Assembly (NCBI GenBank): GCA_027459645.1
Contig: DAIDHQ010000041.1
Location: forward strand, 1-49,118
Reading direction: 5' to 3'
DNA: 49,118 nucleotides
Origin: Vulcanimicrobiota bacterium
GTDB lineage: Bacteria > Vulcanimicrobiota > Vulcanimicrobiia > Vulcanimicrobiales > Vulcanimicrobiaceae
In this document: positions 15,301-22,940 of the stretch, piece by piece
Layout: every line of letters starts with the position of its first letter
Position numbering within the stretch: position 1 is the stretch's first letter
The notes under the pieces: model-generated
The model's database searches: none
The model's input: the letters and a program-made list of their open reading frames with translations, nothing else
What the model was told of the DNA's origin: nothing
Translations under genes and position numbers: made by a program

Positions 15301-15849
15301 ATGCACGCCGGTCCGGAAGACGGCCAGCTGGTGACGATGACCCTCGGCGGGAACGGCGAGGCGTTCGCCACGCTCGTCGAACGGTACGACCGGGCGGTCT
15401 ATCACCTGGCCTATCGGACGCTTCACGACGTCGAGGAAGCGCGCGACGCCACGCAAGAGGCGTTTTTCAAGGCCTACCGGTCGCTTCGCACGTTTAAGCC
15501 CGGCGCGAAGTTCTCGACCTGGATCTTTGCAATCGCCTATCACGCCTGCTGCGACCGTTTGAACCGGCGCAAGCGTTATAGTAATGAGGAGCTTCCCGAT
15601 CGCGCCGATCCCGCGCCGGGACCCGAACGCGAGGCCATCGCGCTCGACGAAGCTCGCCGGCTACGCGCCGCCATCGACGCGCTTCCGGAAAAGTACCGGA
15701 CCGTCATCACGCTCTATCACCTTCAGGGTAAACAGTACGACGAAATTGCTGAGGTGCTGGGGCTGCCGATGGGGACGGTGAAGACCCATCTATTCCGAGC
15801 GAAAGAGCACCTGCGCAAGCTGCTCGCCGCCGAGGAGGTTACCGAATGA
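15301..15849 (+). CDS. ECF RNA polymerase sigma factor (RpoE/SigW type)
   Basis: Group 4 sigma factor, 182 aa from ATG 15301. Region 2 runs from EAFATLVERYDRAVYHLAYR through DATQEAFFKAYRSLRTF to FSTWIFAIAYHACCDRLNRR. Region 4 is LPEKYRTVITLYHLQGKQYDEIAEVLGLPMGTVKTHLFRAKEHL, whose helix-turn-helix recognises the -35. A GTG at 15262 would add 13 poorly conserved residues and sit almost at the predicted transcription start, so I prefer the ATG; GGAGG lies 17 bases before it. The next gene overlaps the stop by 4 bases, as expected for a sigma/anti-sigma pair. SigW-like promoter motifs precede both this operon and the divergent one. Confidence 0.92.
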   Translation: MHAGPEDGQLVTMTLGGNGEAFATLVERYDRAVYHLAYRTLHDVEEARDATQEAFFKAYRSLRTFKPGAKFSTWIFAIAYHACCDRLNRRKRYSNEELPDRADPAPGPEREAIALDEARRLRAAIDALPEKYRTVITLYHLQGKQYDEIAEVLGLPMGTVKTHLFRAKEHLRKLLAAEEVTE

Positions 15850-16217
15850 GATACGACAGCGACGACGAGCTCGACCGTCTTCTCTTCGCGTTGCCTCTCG
15901 AAGAGCCGCCCGAGGATTTGCGCGCGGCGATCCTGACCGCCACCGTCTATCGCCCGTCCCCGATCTTCAAGCCGTGGGAAATCGCGATGCTCGGCGCGCT
16001 TGCAGCCGTCGTTGTCTGGCTGCTCGGCGTCATCGTGCTCGGCGGCGGTACGCTCTTCATCGACACGGTCGAGGCGATCGGCCGCCGCGGCCTCCTCGCG
16101 CTTTCGAACTACACGACGCTCGGATGGATCGCCGCCGGCGGCGCCACCGCCATCTGGCTCTCGATTTTCACCGGATTCCAACCTTACGCGAAGGGCGCGA
16201 ACGCACAACGTCGCTAA
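15846..16217 (+). CDS. Putative membrane anti-sigma factor
   Basis: A 123-aa protein with a cytoplasmic N-terminus of about 45 residues (DELDRLLFALPLEEPPEDLRAAI) and two membrane helices at about 48-70 and 92-112. There is no HxxxCxxC zinc anti-sigma motif. The call rests on its position, with a 4-base ATGA overlap after the ECF gene, and on the general layout of a short acidic cytoplasmic domain plus membrane helices. How it would sense or release the sigma factor is unknown. It precedes the response regulator by 10 bases. Confidence 0.6.
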   Translation: MRYDSDDELDRLLFALPLEEPPEDLRAAILTATVYRPSPIFKPWEIAMLGALAAVVVWLLGVIVLGGGTLFIDTVEAIGRRGLLALSNYTTLGWIAAGGATAIWLSIFTGFQPYAKGANAQRR

Positions 16218-16227
16218 CTTCCCCGGC

Positions 16228-16908
16228 ATGAGCGAGCCGGCAAGCGGACATAAAGTCTTGGTCATCGAGGACGACGCGGCGATCAGCCGCGTGCTTCAAC
16301 TCGAGCTCGAACACGAGGGTTATCAGGTCGACGTCGCGCGCGACGGCCTCGAAGGGCTCGAAAAAGCGCTCAAAGAGCCCGATCTCGTGATCCTGGATTT
16401 GATGTTACCGCGCATGGACGGTCTCGAAGTCTGCAAGCGTCTTCGCGCGAAGAGCGCCGTGCCCGTCATTATGCTCACCGCGAAAGACCGAGTCCCCGAC
16501 CGCGTCGCCGGGCTCGACTTAGGCGCCGACGATTATTTGACCAAACCGTTTGCGACGGCCGAATTGCTCGCGCGCGTCCGCGCGCGGCTTCGCGAAAAGC
16601 AGCCGAAGAGCAATGTGATCGAGTACCGCGACGTCGTGATGGATCGCGACCGCCACGAAGTCTCGCGCGGCGGAAAGCCGATCGCCCTTACCGCAAAAGA
16701 GTATGCGCTCTTCGAATATCTGCTGCTGCACCGCAACAAGGTCCACACGCGCGACGAACTCTTCAACGGCGTGTGGGGCAGCGATTTTCTCGGCGACTCG
16801 AATCTGATCGACGTGTATATCCGCTATCTCCGCGGCAAGATCGACGAGGGCTTCGACGACAAATTGATCGCCACGGTTCGCGGCGTCGGCTACACCATCA
16901 AAGATTAG
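16228..16908 (+). CDS. OmpR/PhoB-family response regulator
   Basis: A 226-aa response regulator. The receiver domain starts HKVLVIEDDAAISRVL with the acidic pair, followed by VILDLMLPRMDG containing the phospho-acceptor Asp near residue 57, VIMLTAK and DDYLTKPF with the conserved Lys. The C-terminal winged-helix DNA-binding domain includes LTAKEYALFEYLL, HTRDELFNGVWG and IDVYIRYLRGKID, ending RGVGYTIKD. The start at ATG 16228 gives the normal N-terminus; the longer in-frame reading overlaps the anti-sigma gene. The partner kinase follows after 11 bases. Confidence 0.93.
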   Translation: MSEPASGHKVLVIEDDAAISRVLQLELEHEGYQVDVARDGLEGLEKALKEPDLVILDLMLPRMDGLEVCKRLRAKSAVPVIMLTAKDRVPDRVAGLDLGADDYLTKPFATAELLARVRARLREKQPKSNVIEYRDVVMDRDRHEVSRGGKPIALTAKEYALFEYLLLHRNKVHTRDELFNGVWGSDFLGDSNLIDVYIRYLRGKIDEGFDDKLIATVRGVGYTIKD

Positions 16909-16919
16909 GAAGTATCCTT

Positions 16920-18338
16920 CTGAGCCTCAAATGGCGAATCGCCCTTGCATACGCTACGCTCCTGATCGTCGCGCTCGCGGTGACCAGCGGCGTGATCCTA
17001 TGGCGAATGCAAGTGATTCTGCTCGATGAAGCGCACGCACGCGTGGATACGACGATGCACGACATCGCCGCGCGCGTTGCGGGAGCGAGCGCCTTTCCCG
17101 GCAACCTCTTCCCCGGCGAAGCATTCGCGCAGCTCTTTTCGAGCGCAAATCTGGTGTTGTGGGAGTCGCCGAGCACCTTTATCCAGGTAGACGACGGCTC
17201 GGGATACCCCGTCGCGCGTACGCCGAATTTGGGCGCGACCAACATTCCGCCGAATCCTTCGCTACACGGCAACAAGGCCGCGTTTCGCCTGATCGAACTC
17301 GACGAACGCGAGTTCTTGGTCGAAGACCGCATCTTTCAGAGCGGCAACGCGATTGCAATCGTCCATGTAGCCGAGCCGCTCGATACGCTGCAGCGCACGC
17401 TCGCTCAGGCGCGGCAAGCGATTCTCCTGATTCTGCTCGCGGCCGCGGCGGCGCTCGTCGTGCTCTCGATCGTGCTCGCTTCGCAAATCTCCGGGCCGAT
17501 CGCGGCGCTTTCGCGCGCGATGCGGGAAGCGAGCTCGGAACGTCTGGACGTTCGGCTACCGCCTTCGAATCGAAGCGACGAGATCGGCGAACTGACCGCC
17601 AGCTTCAACGATTTGCTCGCGCGCTTGCAAGAAGCGTTCGCACGCGAGCGGCAGTTCATTTCCGACGCGTCGCACGAACTCAAGACGCCGTTGACGTCGA
17701 TCAATGCCAATGCGCAGCTATTGCTGCGGTGGGGCGACCGCGATGAGACGGTACGCAAAGAAAGTCTGGAAACGATCGTCAACGAGAGCGCGTCGCTCGC
17801 CGGGATGGTCAACGGTATGCTGACCCTTGCGAAAGCCGATCGCGGCGACGCGATCGAAAAGGAGCCGGTCTCACTCGCGCAACTGGCCTCCGAAGCGACG
17901 CGAGGCGCCGCGCAGCGCGCGGCGGAAAAGCACCTTGCGCTCGCGTTCGATCACGGCGCGCAGACGCCGCTGGTCGTCGGAAACGAAGCGCTGTTGCGGC
18001 AAGCGATCGGTAACCTTATCGACAACGCGATCAAATTTACGCCGGCGGGCGGCGTCTACGTGCGCATCGGCACCGAAGCCGACAAGGCGTGGGTCGAGGT
18101 GGCCGACACCGGCCCCGGCATTCCCGAAGAGGAACTCGGCTCGGTCTTCGAACGGTTTTACCGCGCCGACAAGGCGCGCTCGCGCGACGTGCCGGGTACC
18201 GGCCTCGGGCTTGCGATCGTCCGCTCGATCGCGCGTGTTCACGACGGATCCGTGACCGCCGGCCGCGCGCCCGAGGGCGGAGCACTCTTCCGCATCACGC
18301 TGCCGCGGCTGCGGGATACGCTCATCGAGTCTTCATGA
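16920..18338 (+). CDS. Sensor histidine kinase with probable CTG start
   Basis: A 472-aa EnvZ/BaeS-type kinase. The N-terminus reads (L)SLKWRIALAYATLLIVAL, giving the first membrane helix; an extracytoplasmic sensor spans about 30-160; a second helix (AILLILLAAAAALVVLSI) follows, then HAMP (SGPIAALSRAMREASSE). The kinase core has the H box FISDASHELKTPLT, N box NLIDNAIKF, G1 DTGPGIPEEEL, F box FERFYRADK and G2 GTGLGLAIVRSI. No ATG/GTG/TTG lies near the conserved start, but CTG at 16920 is 7 bases after AGGAAG and gives the classic SL.WR beginning. It overlaps the next gene by 4 bases. Confidence 0.88.
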   Translation: MSLKWRIALAYATLLIVALAVTSGVILWRMQVILLDEAHARVDTTMHDIAARVAGASAFPGNLFPGEAFAQLFSSANLVLWESPSTFIQVDDGSGYPVARTPNLGATNIPPNPSLHGNKAAFRLIELDEREFLVEDRIFQSGNAIAIVHVAEPLDTLQRTLAQARQAILLILLAAAAALVVLSIVLASQISGPIAALSRAMREASSERLDVRLPPSNRSDEIGELTASFNDLLARLQEAFARERQFISDASHELKTPLTSINANAQLLLRWGDRDETVRKESLETIVNESASLAGMVNGMLTLAKADRGDAIEKEPVSLAQLASEATRGAAQRAAEKHLALAFDHGAQTPLVVGNEALLRQAIGNLIDNAIKFTPAGGVYVRIGTEADKAWVEVADTGPGIPEEELGSVFERFYRADKARSRDVPGTGLGLAIVRSIARVHDGSVTAGRAPEGGALFRITLPRLRDTLIESS

Positions 18339-19345
18339 ACGCGCCCCGCGTCCGATTCTACAATTGGACCGTGGGTAGTGCATGGCGGGCGCTCGCGCGG
18401 TTCCTGCTCGCGTTCGCGTTGGCGGCGTCCGCGACGGGCATTGCGCGCGCGGCGGTGCAGACGTTTTATACCGGGGACGCGCCGATTGTGTGGGCGGCGA
18501 TTCGCGGTCAAGGCAGCATCACGATTCGCACCTGGAACAAGGCGCAGGTTACGATCAACGGTCCCGCCCGCTTGGACGTCGATCACGTCGCTCACGTTCG
18601 CGCGCACCAGCTTCCGCCGATCACCTTTTTCGCGGCCAACGTACAAACGCCGAGCGGTCCGCTAACGCTCGAACCCGAGCCGTTCGTACCACCGCCGTTC
18701 GACCCGTACGGCCACGACGTCGTTCGAGTCATGGGCAACGGCGGCAATGTGATCATCACCGTTCCCGCATCGACGCCGTTTCTCGTTGCCCGCTTGCGGC
18801 AAGGCGCAATCGTCATCAACAATTTTCACGGCGGCACGTTCGTGGCGGAAGGCGGCGCCGGCCGCGTGCGGCTCAACAACGTCGGCGGCACGGGCGCGGT
18901 ACAGCTCAACGCCGGTCCCGTCATCGTGACGAACTCGAGCTTTGACCGCTTGCGCATACGCACGGCGCGCGGCAACATGTTCTTCGAGAACTGCACCGCA
19001 CGTCAGATCGAAGCGACGAGTCTACTCGGAAGCATCGTCTACGACAACGGCAGTTTTCAGCCCGGCCTCGCGCGCTTCGAAAGCGAGCGCGGAAACATCG
19101 CGCTCGGCGTGCGCGGCGGCGCGCAGATCCAAGCGCATACCGCGAGCGGACGTATCGCCTCCGAAGGCACCGTGAGCGCGGGTCCGACCGTCACGGCCAC
19201 GTCGCGCAGCGGCAACATCGTGTACTACAACGGCTCGATTCGCAACCACCCGAAGCTCGCGCGCCAGCTTCTCCCGAAGGCCGCCAGACGAATCGACGCC
19301 CTAAAACGCAAGGCGCCGCATCGTAAATGTTGCGGCAGACCGTAA
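18335..19345 (+). CDS. Secreted DUF4097-like beta-repeat protein
   Basis: A 336-aa exported protein. Residues 1-41 look like a signal peptide (basic, then FLLAFALAASATGIARA before the mature AAVQTFY). The mature part is built of short beta repeats such as GQGSITIRTWNKAQVTI, GNGGNVIITVP, RQGAIVINNFHGGTFVAEG, GAGRVRLNNVGGTGAVQLN and SGRIASEGTVSAG, akin to DUF4097/DUF2807-type solenoids. A basic Cys-containing tail (APHRKCCGRP) ends it. It is the last gene of the ECF-RR-HK operon, overlapping the kinase by 4 bases, and mirrors the DUF4097-like gene on the divergent arm. It is probably an envelope effector or the sensed component. Confidence 0.72.
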   Translation: MNAPRVRFYNWTVGSAWRALARFLLAFALAASATGIARAAVQTFYTGDAPIVWAAIRGQGSITIRTWNKAQVTINGPARLDVDHVAHVRAHQLPPITFFAANVQTPSGPLTLEPEPFVPPPFDPYGHDVVRVMGNGGNVIITVPASTPFLVARLRQGAIVINNFHGGTFVAEGGAGRVRLNNVGGTGAVQLNAGPVIVTNSSFDRLRIRTARGNMFFENCTARQIEATSLLGSIVYDNGSFQPGLARFESERGNIALGVRGGAQIQAHTASGRIASEGTVSAGPTVTATSRSGNIVYYNGSIRNHPKLARQLLPKAARRIDALKRKAPHRKCCGRP

Positions 19346-19348
19346 TTC

Positions 19349-19783
19349 CTACAACAGGTACTTGCGCATCATCGCGACGTCGAGCTTGAACGCGTGCTGC
19401 GGAAGAACGGCTTCAACGCCGTAGCTGCAGCCCTCGAAGAAGCGTTGCGCCGACGACTCGTGGATGACCTCGACGGTCATTTTGTGGCAGTTGTAATAAT
19501 TCGCGACGTCGTTCATCTGCTCGACGATCGCCCTGCCGATACCGGCGCGGCGGTGCGACGGTTCGACGACTAGGCGCTCGACGTAACCGAGCGAAGCGGC
19601 AACGCGTAAGATTCCCGCGCCGGCAATCGTTTCGCCGTCGTACGCGGCGAAACCGTATCGCGCTTCGTGCCAGACGACAGGAAAAGTATAGAACGTCCGC
19701 AGCGCCTCACGCTCGTTCGCTTTAAAGAACGCATCGAGCGCGGCCGCTTCGACGCGCAGCACGTCAACCGGCAACCGCCGCAA
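19349..19783 (-). CDS. GNAT family N-acetyltransferase
   Basis: A 144-aa GNAT protein. The acetyl-CoA motif is YVERLVVEPSHRRAGIGRAIVEQM, with preceding strand AGAGILRV and following KMTVEVIHESSAQRFFEGCSY. The substrate is unknown. Its first 20 bases overlap the end of the metallo-hydrolase gene, so it is the third gene of a PadR-MBL-GNAT unit. It converges with the DUF4097-like gene, with only 3 bases between stops. Confidence 0.8.
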   Translation of the reverse strand: MRRLPVDVLRVEAAALDAFFKANEREALRTFYTFPVVWHEARYGFAAYDGETIAGAGILRVAASLGYVERLVVEPSHRRAGIGRAIVEQMNDVANYYNCHKMTVEVIHESSAQRFFEGCSYGVEAVLPQHAFKLDVAMMRKYLL

Positions 19784-20564
19784 CCTCCGTCGTTAAATCG
19801 ACTTCCAAACCATCGTATGCGGCGATCGCGCGCAGGCCGAAATCGTCTTCGACCGATTGCGCGAGCGCGCGGGGATCGGCTTCCAGCATCTTCGTGCCGA
19901 AATGCTGGAAGATGACCACGCGCGGACGCACCTCTTCCACGATCGCGCGCGCTTGATTCCATTGCAGATGGTCGACGTCCATCGCGTCGCTATACCGCAG
20001 CACGTTAACGATGAGCACGTCGGGGTTAGCCGAGCGATAATCTTCGACCAGCGCATCGAAGTAACGTCCGCACGGCAGATAGGACACGCGCAAGCCTTCG
20101 TGTTCGAAATGCATGCCGTAGGTTTCGACCGCGTGCATGTGCCGAATCGACGAACGCATCGTTACGTCGCCGATGCGATACGGTCCGCCGCATTCCGTCA
20201 CGGTTTCGATTCGTTCGACGAAGCGCTGTGCGTAGGGAAGGACCGTCGGTTCGTCGTGCAGCGCGTCGGCCGGCGCGAGCAACACGCCGCGCTTCCGGAA
20301 TCCGCCCGAGGTCATGGCTTCGATCATCGCGGTGACGTCGCCGGCGTGATCCAGATGCTTGTGCGAAAGGGCGATCGCGTCGAGCTCCCGCGGGTTGAAC
20401 GGCGGAACGTGTGAGAGGGCGCGGACGAGCGCGCCGGGACCGGGATCGACGTGAATCTGCGTCTGGCCGAAGCGAAACCACATGCCGCCCGACGCGCGAA
20501 GCTGACGCGCGACCACGAATCGCGCGCCCCCGCTCCCTAAGAAGGTTACCGAATCAGATTCCAA
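19764..20564 (-). CDS. MBL-fold metallo-hydrolase
   Basis: A 266-aa metallo-beta-lactamase-fold protein, related to ribonuclease Z/PhnP-like hydrolases. Metal ligands are seen in ALSHKHLDHAGD (HxHxDH, about residues 67-72), a further His in RHMHAVETYG and FQHFG near the C-terminus. An early GSGGARFVVARQLRASGG strand region is typical. The reaction is unknown; candidates are phosphodiester or nuclease-type hydrolysis. It starts 23 bases after the PadR regulator gene and is probably controlled by it. Confidence 0.8.
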   Translation of the reverse strand: MESDSVTFLGSGGARFVVARQLRASGGMWFRFGQTQIHVDPGPGALVRALSHVPPFNPRELDAIALSHKHLDHAGDVTAMIEAMTSGGFRKRGVLLAPADALHDEPTVLPYAQRFVERIETVTECGGPYRIGDVTMRSSIRHMHAVETYGMHFEHEGLRVSYLPCGRYFDALVEDYRSANPDVLIVNVLRYSDAMDVDHLQWNQARAIVEEVRPRVVIFQHFGTKMLEADPRALAQSVEDDFGLRAIAAYDGLEVDLTTEVAAVAG

Positions 20565-20587
20565 AGCTCTGACGAGCTACGGAAACG

Positions 20588-20992
20588 CTACGCCAGACTC
20601 CCGCTCACGAGGCGTTCCTCGTGCTTGCTCGCGTAGAGCGTGAAGAACTGATCCAGATTCGAGCGGTATTGCTCGAGTGCGACGCTCCAGAGTCGCAACG
20701 CGGCGCAACCAGTGTCGGTCACCGTATAGACTCGGCGCGCCGGGCCCTGTTCTTTCGGATCCCACCAAGACGAAATGTAGCCGTCGCGTTCCAATTGACG
20801 GAGCGCGCGATAGACCGTGCCGGGGTCCGTCACCACGTCGAACTTTTCTTTAAGTTCTTTCATGATCTCGTAACCGTGCAGGTTGTGGTCCTTGAGCATG
20901 ACCAAAAGCCATGCCATGAGATAGTTTTTCGGGGTGCCTTTTGGTGGTAAGCCGCTTTCACGCATGCCGCCCGTGACGAGGCCGTCGATCAT
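20588..20992 (-). CDS. PadR-family transcriptional regulator
   Basis: A 134-aa PadR-type repressor. The winged helix runs from KNYLMAWLLVMLKDHNLHGYEIMKELKEKF to PGTVYRALRQLERDGYISSWWD, followed by the wing GPARRVYTVTDTG and a C-terminal helix for dimerisation. The KGTPKNYLMAWLLVML beginning and the wing resemble the PhaQ-like (poly-3-hydroxybutyrate-responsive) subgroup of PadR proteins, but no PHA genes are nearby. GGAGGAG lies a few bases before the ATG. It heads the leftward PadR-MBL-GNAT unit and probably represses itself. Confidence 0.87.
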   Translation of the reverse strand: MIDGLVTGGMRESGLPPKGTPKNYLMAWLLVMLKDHNLHGYEIMKELKEKFDVVTDPGTVYRALRQLERDGYISSWWDPKEQGPARRVYTVTDTGCAALRLWSVALEQYRSNLDQFFTLYASKHEERLVSGSLA

Positions 20993-21205
20993 ACGGCTCC
21001 TCCGGTGGCTGAGGCGGCGGGTTCATCCTCCACGAACATTAACGCCGATCCTTCCGAGATGGGCCTTTCGAACTAGGCCCCGGTGCAACCCGACGTTTGT
21101 TGTACGAGTGTAAAGACGGCCCCTGCGCCCTAAGTCGCACGGCGCCAGGTAGAATCAGTACCATGTTTCGATGCGAGCTGTTCGGTCGAGCGGAGCCTTT
21201 GACGA

Positions 21206-21697
21206 ATGAAATACGCCTCAACTGCGGACTTTATGCATGATATATTCGGCACGCCACTTTCGCGGCGGACATTAGTCGAGCAGTTATTCGGGAACTCGGA
21301 CATAAAAGCGATCGCAACCGAGCACGGGGCCGATTGTCAACGAATTGTAAAAGCGATCGGTTTGAACGAGGACAGTGAGCCCGGTAGACGCCTGCGCGAA
21401 GCGGTGCTGCGCATGCGCGCTGCGGGCATATCCGCGCACGGAAAGGCGTTTCCGGAGGACTTGGAGCGCGTCACGGACGGTGCCCTGGAACTACTTGGCC
21501 TCTTCGTCAATCCCTTAATGACGACCGCGATGATCCTGGGAACCGCGCCGCCCCCGCTGGAGGAGACGGGTCGCGCGATCGACCCGAATCTTTCGCTCGC
21601 GCGGTATGCCTCGCGTGTCTTTCGGGTGCTTGCCGTTCAGCATCCCGAGCTCGAGGCACCGCTCACGAACGCCGCCGCCGCGCTCGAACGCGCCTGA
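21206..21697 (+). CDS. Hypothetical helical protein
   Basis: A 163-aa protein I do not recognise. It is predicted soluble and mostly helical: RRTLVEQLFGNSDIKAIATEHG, RLREAVLRMRAAGISAHG, a moderately hydrophobic ALELLGLFVNPLMTTAMIL near residues 92-112, and SLARYASRVFRVLAVQHPELEAPL near the end. GCGGAG lies 11-12 bases before the ATG. A TAGAAT -10-like hexamer is at 21151-21156 without a clear -35. The gene stands alone, 2 bases from the convergent DUF1501 gene. The roughly 210 bases upstream otherwise hold only the PadR promoter region. Confidence 0.55.
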   Translation: MKYASTADFMHDIFGTPLSRRTLVEQLFGNSDIKAIATEHGADCQRIVKAIGLNEDSEPGRRLREAVLRMRAAGISAHGKAFPEDLERVTDGALELLGLFVNPLMTTAMILGTAPPPLEETGRAIDPNLSLARYASRVFRVLAVQHPELEAPLTNAAAALERA

Positions 21698-21698
21698 C

Positions 21699-22916
21699 TC
21701 ACGCCAAGGCGGCGATGTGCGGAAACGATCCGCCTAAGATCTTCTGCGAGGGACGGCCGAGCCACCGTTCGATGACGGTCGCGTAGACGCTGCGGAAATC
21801 CGTGGTAAACGCGACGTTGCCCATGTTCGCCTTTTCGAGATTGGGCGCGCTTCCGTACACGCCGCCCTTCACGCCGCCGCCCACCAAGAACAGCGGTGAG
21901 GCCTCGCCGTGGTCCGTCCCCTGGCTGCCGTTCTCTTCGATGCGCCGGCCGAACTCGCTAAAGGTCATCGTCAGCACGCGGTTCTCGTCGCCGTGCGCTT
22001 GCAGATCGGCATAGAACGCGCCCATCGCATCGGAGAACTGCTGCAGCAAGCGGTCTTGCGTCGCCTTTTGATTCACGTGCGTGTCGAACGATCCGTGCTG
22101 GACGTAGAGCACGCGCGTGCCGAGTTTGCTCCCGATGATCTGCGCCGCGAGCGACAAGCTGCGTCCCAGCGGCGTCGCGGGGTAGGAACCAGCGGGTTTA
22201 TAGCCGCCGATCAGTTTCGGCAACTCCTCGGAACCGCGCTGCGCGTCGTCTTCGACTTCCGCGATGTGGGCGAGATACGGTGACTTGAACGGAAAGCGAT
22301 TGTCTGTGACGAGTTGCGTGTAGGTCTTGCGCGCAACCGCATTGCGATCGCTCACCAAACCGTACCCGGCGACTTGCGCGATCGAAGGCACGTCGACGCC
22401 GTTGGAGACCAAGACTTCGGGAAGAACTTGCGCGAGCGCGACGCCGTTGAAAAGGTTTTTCGGCAAGCGTGCATCGTCGAGATAGCGGCCCAGCCAGCCC
22501 GTGTGCTCGTATCGATCCGGCGCCGCGGTCTGCCAAATTTCGGTAGAACGGAAGTGCGAGTGATCGGGATTCGGATAACCGACACCCTGAACCACGGCGA
22601 CCAGCCCTTTGTCGTACATCGATTTGAGCGACTTCATGTTGGGATTGAAACCGACGCTGGCATCGAGCGCGAGAACGTCACCGCGCGGTACGGCGAGACT
22701 CGGCCGCATCTGATAGTAGAGCGGATTGCCGTGCGGCACCACGCAATTCAATCCGTCGTTTCCGCCTTGGAGATTGACAAGCACGAGTACGCGATCATCG
22801 CCGCCCGGCAACCCGGGAAGCGGCGTATCCGCGAGCGCGCGGGCAAGGATGTGGTCCGCGTTTGCGACGACCGCAAGTCCGGAGAGAGCACCGAGTACGA
22901 AGTTAGTACGTTTCAT
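21699..22916 (-). CDS. DUF1501 family protein
   Basis: A 405-aa exported DUF1501 protein, an alkaline-phosphatase/sulfatase-like fold. The N-terminal 30 residues are a signal-like segment (NFVLGALSGLAVVANADHI). Hallmarks are VLVNLQGGNDGLNCVVP, GVGYPNPDHSHFRSTEIW, HTGWLGRYLDD, VLYVQHGSFDTHVNQ, FSEFGRRIEENGSQGTDHG and FLVGGGVKGGVYG. Its biochemical role is not established. It starts 24 bases after the DUF1800 gene, and AGGATGG precedes the ATG. DUF1800-DUF1501 pairs are a recurrent, poorly understood arrangement across bacteria. Confidence 0.88.
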   Translation of the reverse strand: MKRTNFVLGALSGLAVVANADHILARALADTPLPGLPGGDDRVLVLVNLQGGNDGLNCVVPHGNPLYYQMRPSLAVPRGDVLALDASVGFNPNMKSLKSMYDKGLVAVVQGVGYPNPDHSHFRSTEIWQTAAPDRYEHTGWLGRYLDDARLPKNLFNGVALAQVLPEVLVSNGVDVPSIAQVAGYGLVSDRNAVARKTYTQLVTDNRFPFKSPYLAHIAEVEDDAQRGSEELPKLIGGYKPAGSYPATPLGRSLSLAAQIIGSKLGTRVLYVQHGSFDTHVNQKATQDRLLQQFSDAMGAFYADLQAHGDENRVLTMTFSEFGRRIEENGSQGTDHGEASPLFLVGGGVKGGVYGSAPNLEKANMGNVAFTTDFRSVYATVIERWLGRPSQKILGGSFPHIAALA

Positions 22917-22940
22917 CTGTCCATCCTGAAGGCGGAATCG

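Noticed and set aside
20928-20996. Possible 22-aa upstream frame overlapping the PadR start
   Set aside because: GGAGG directly abuts its ATG, and the proline-rich product looks accidental.
21039-21221. 60-aa minus-strand frame upstream of PadR
   Set aside because: Basic, low-complexity product in a promoter region with no SD or family resemblance.
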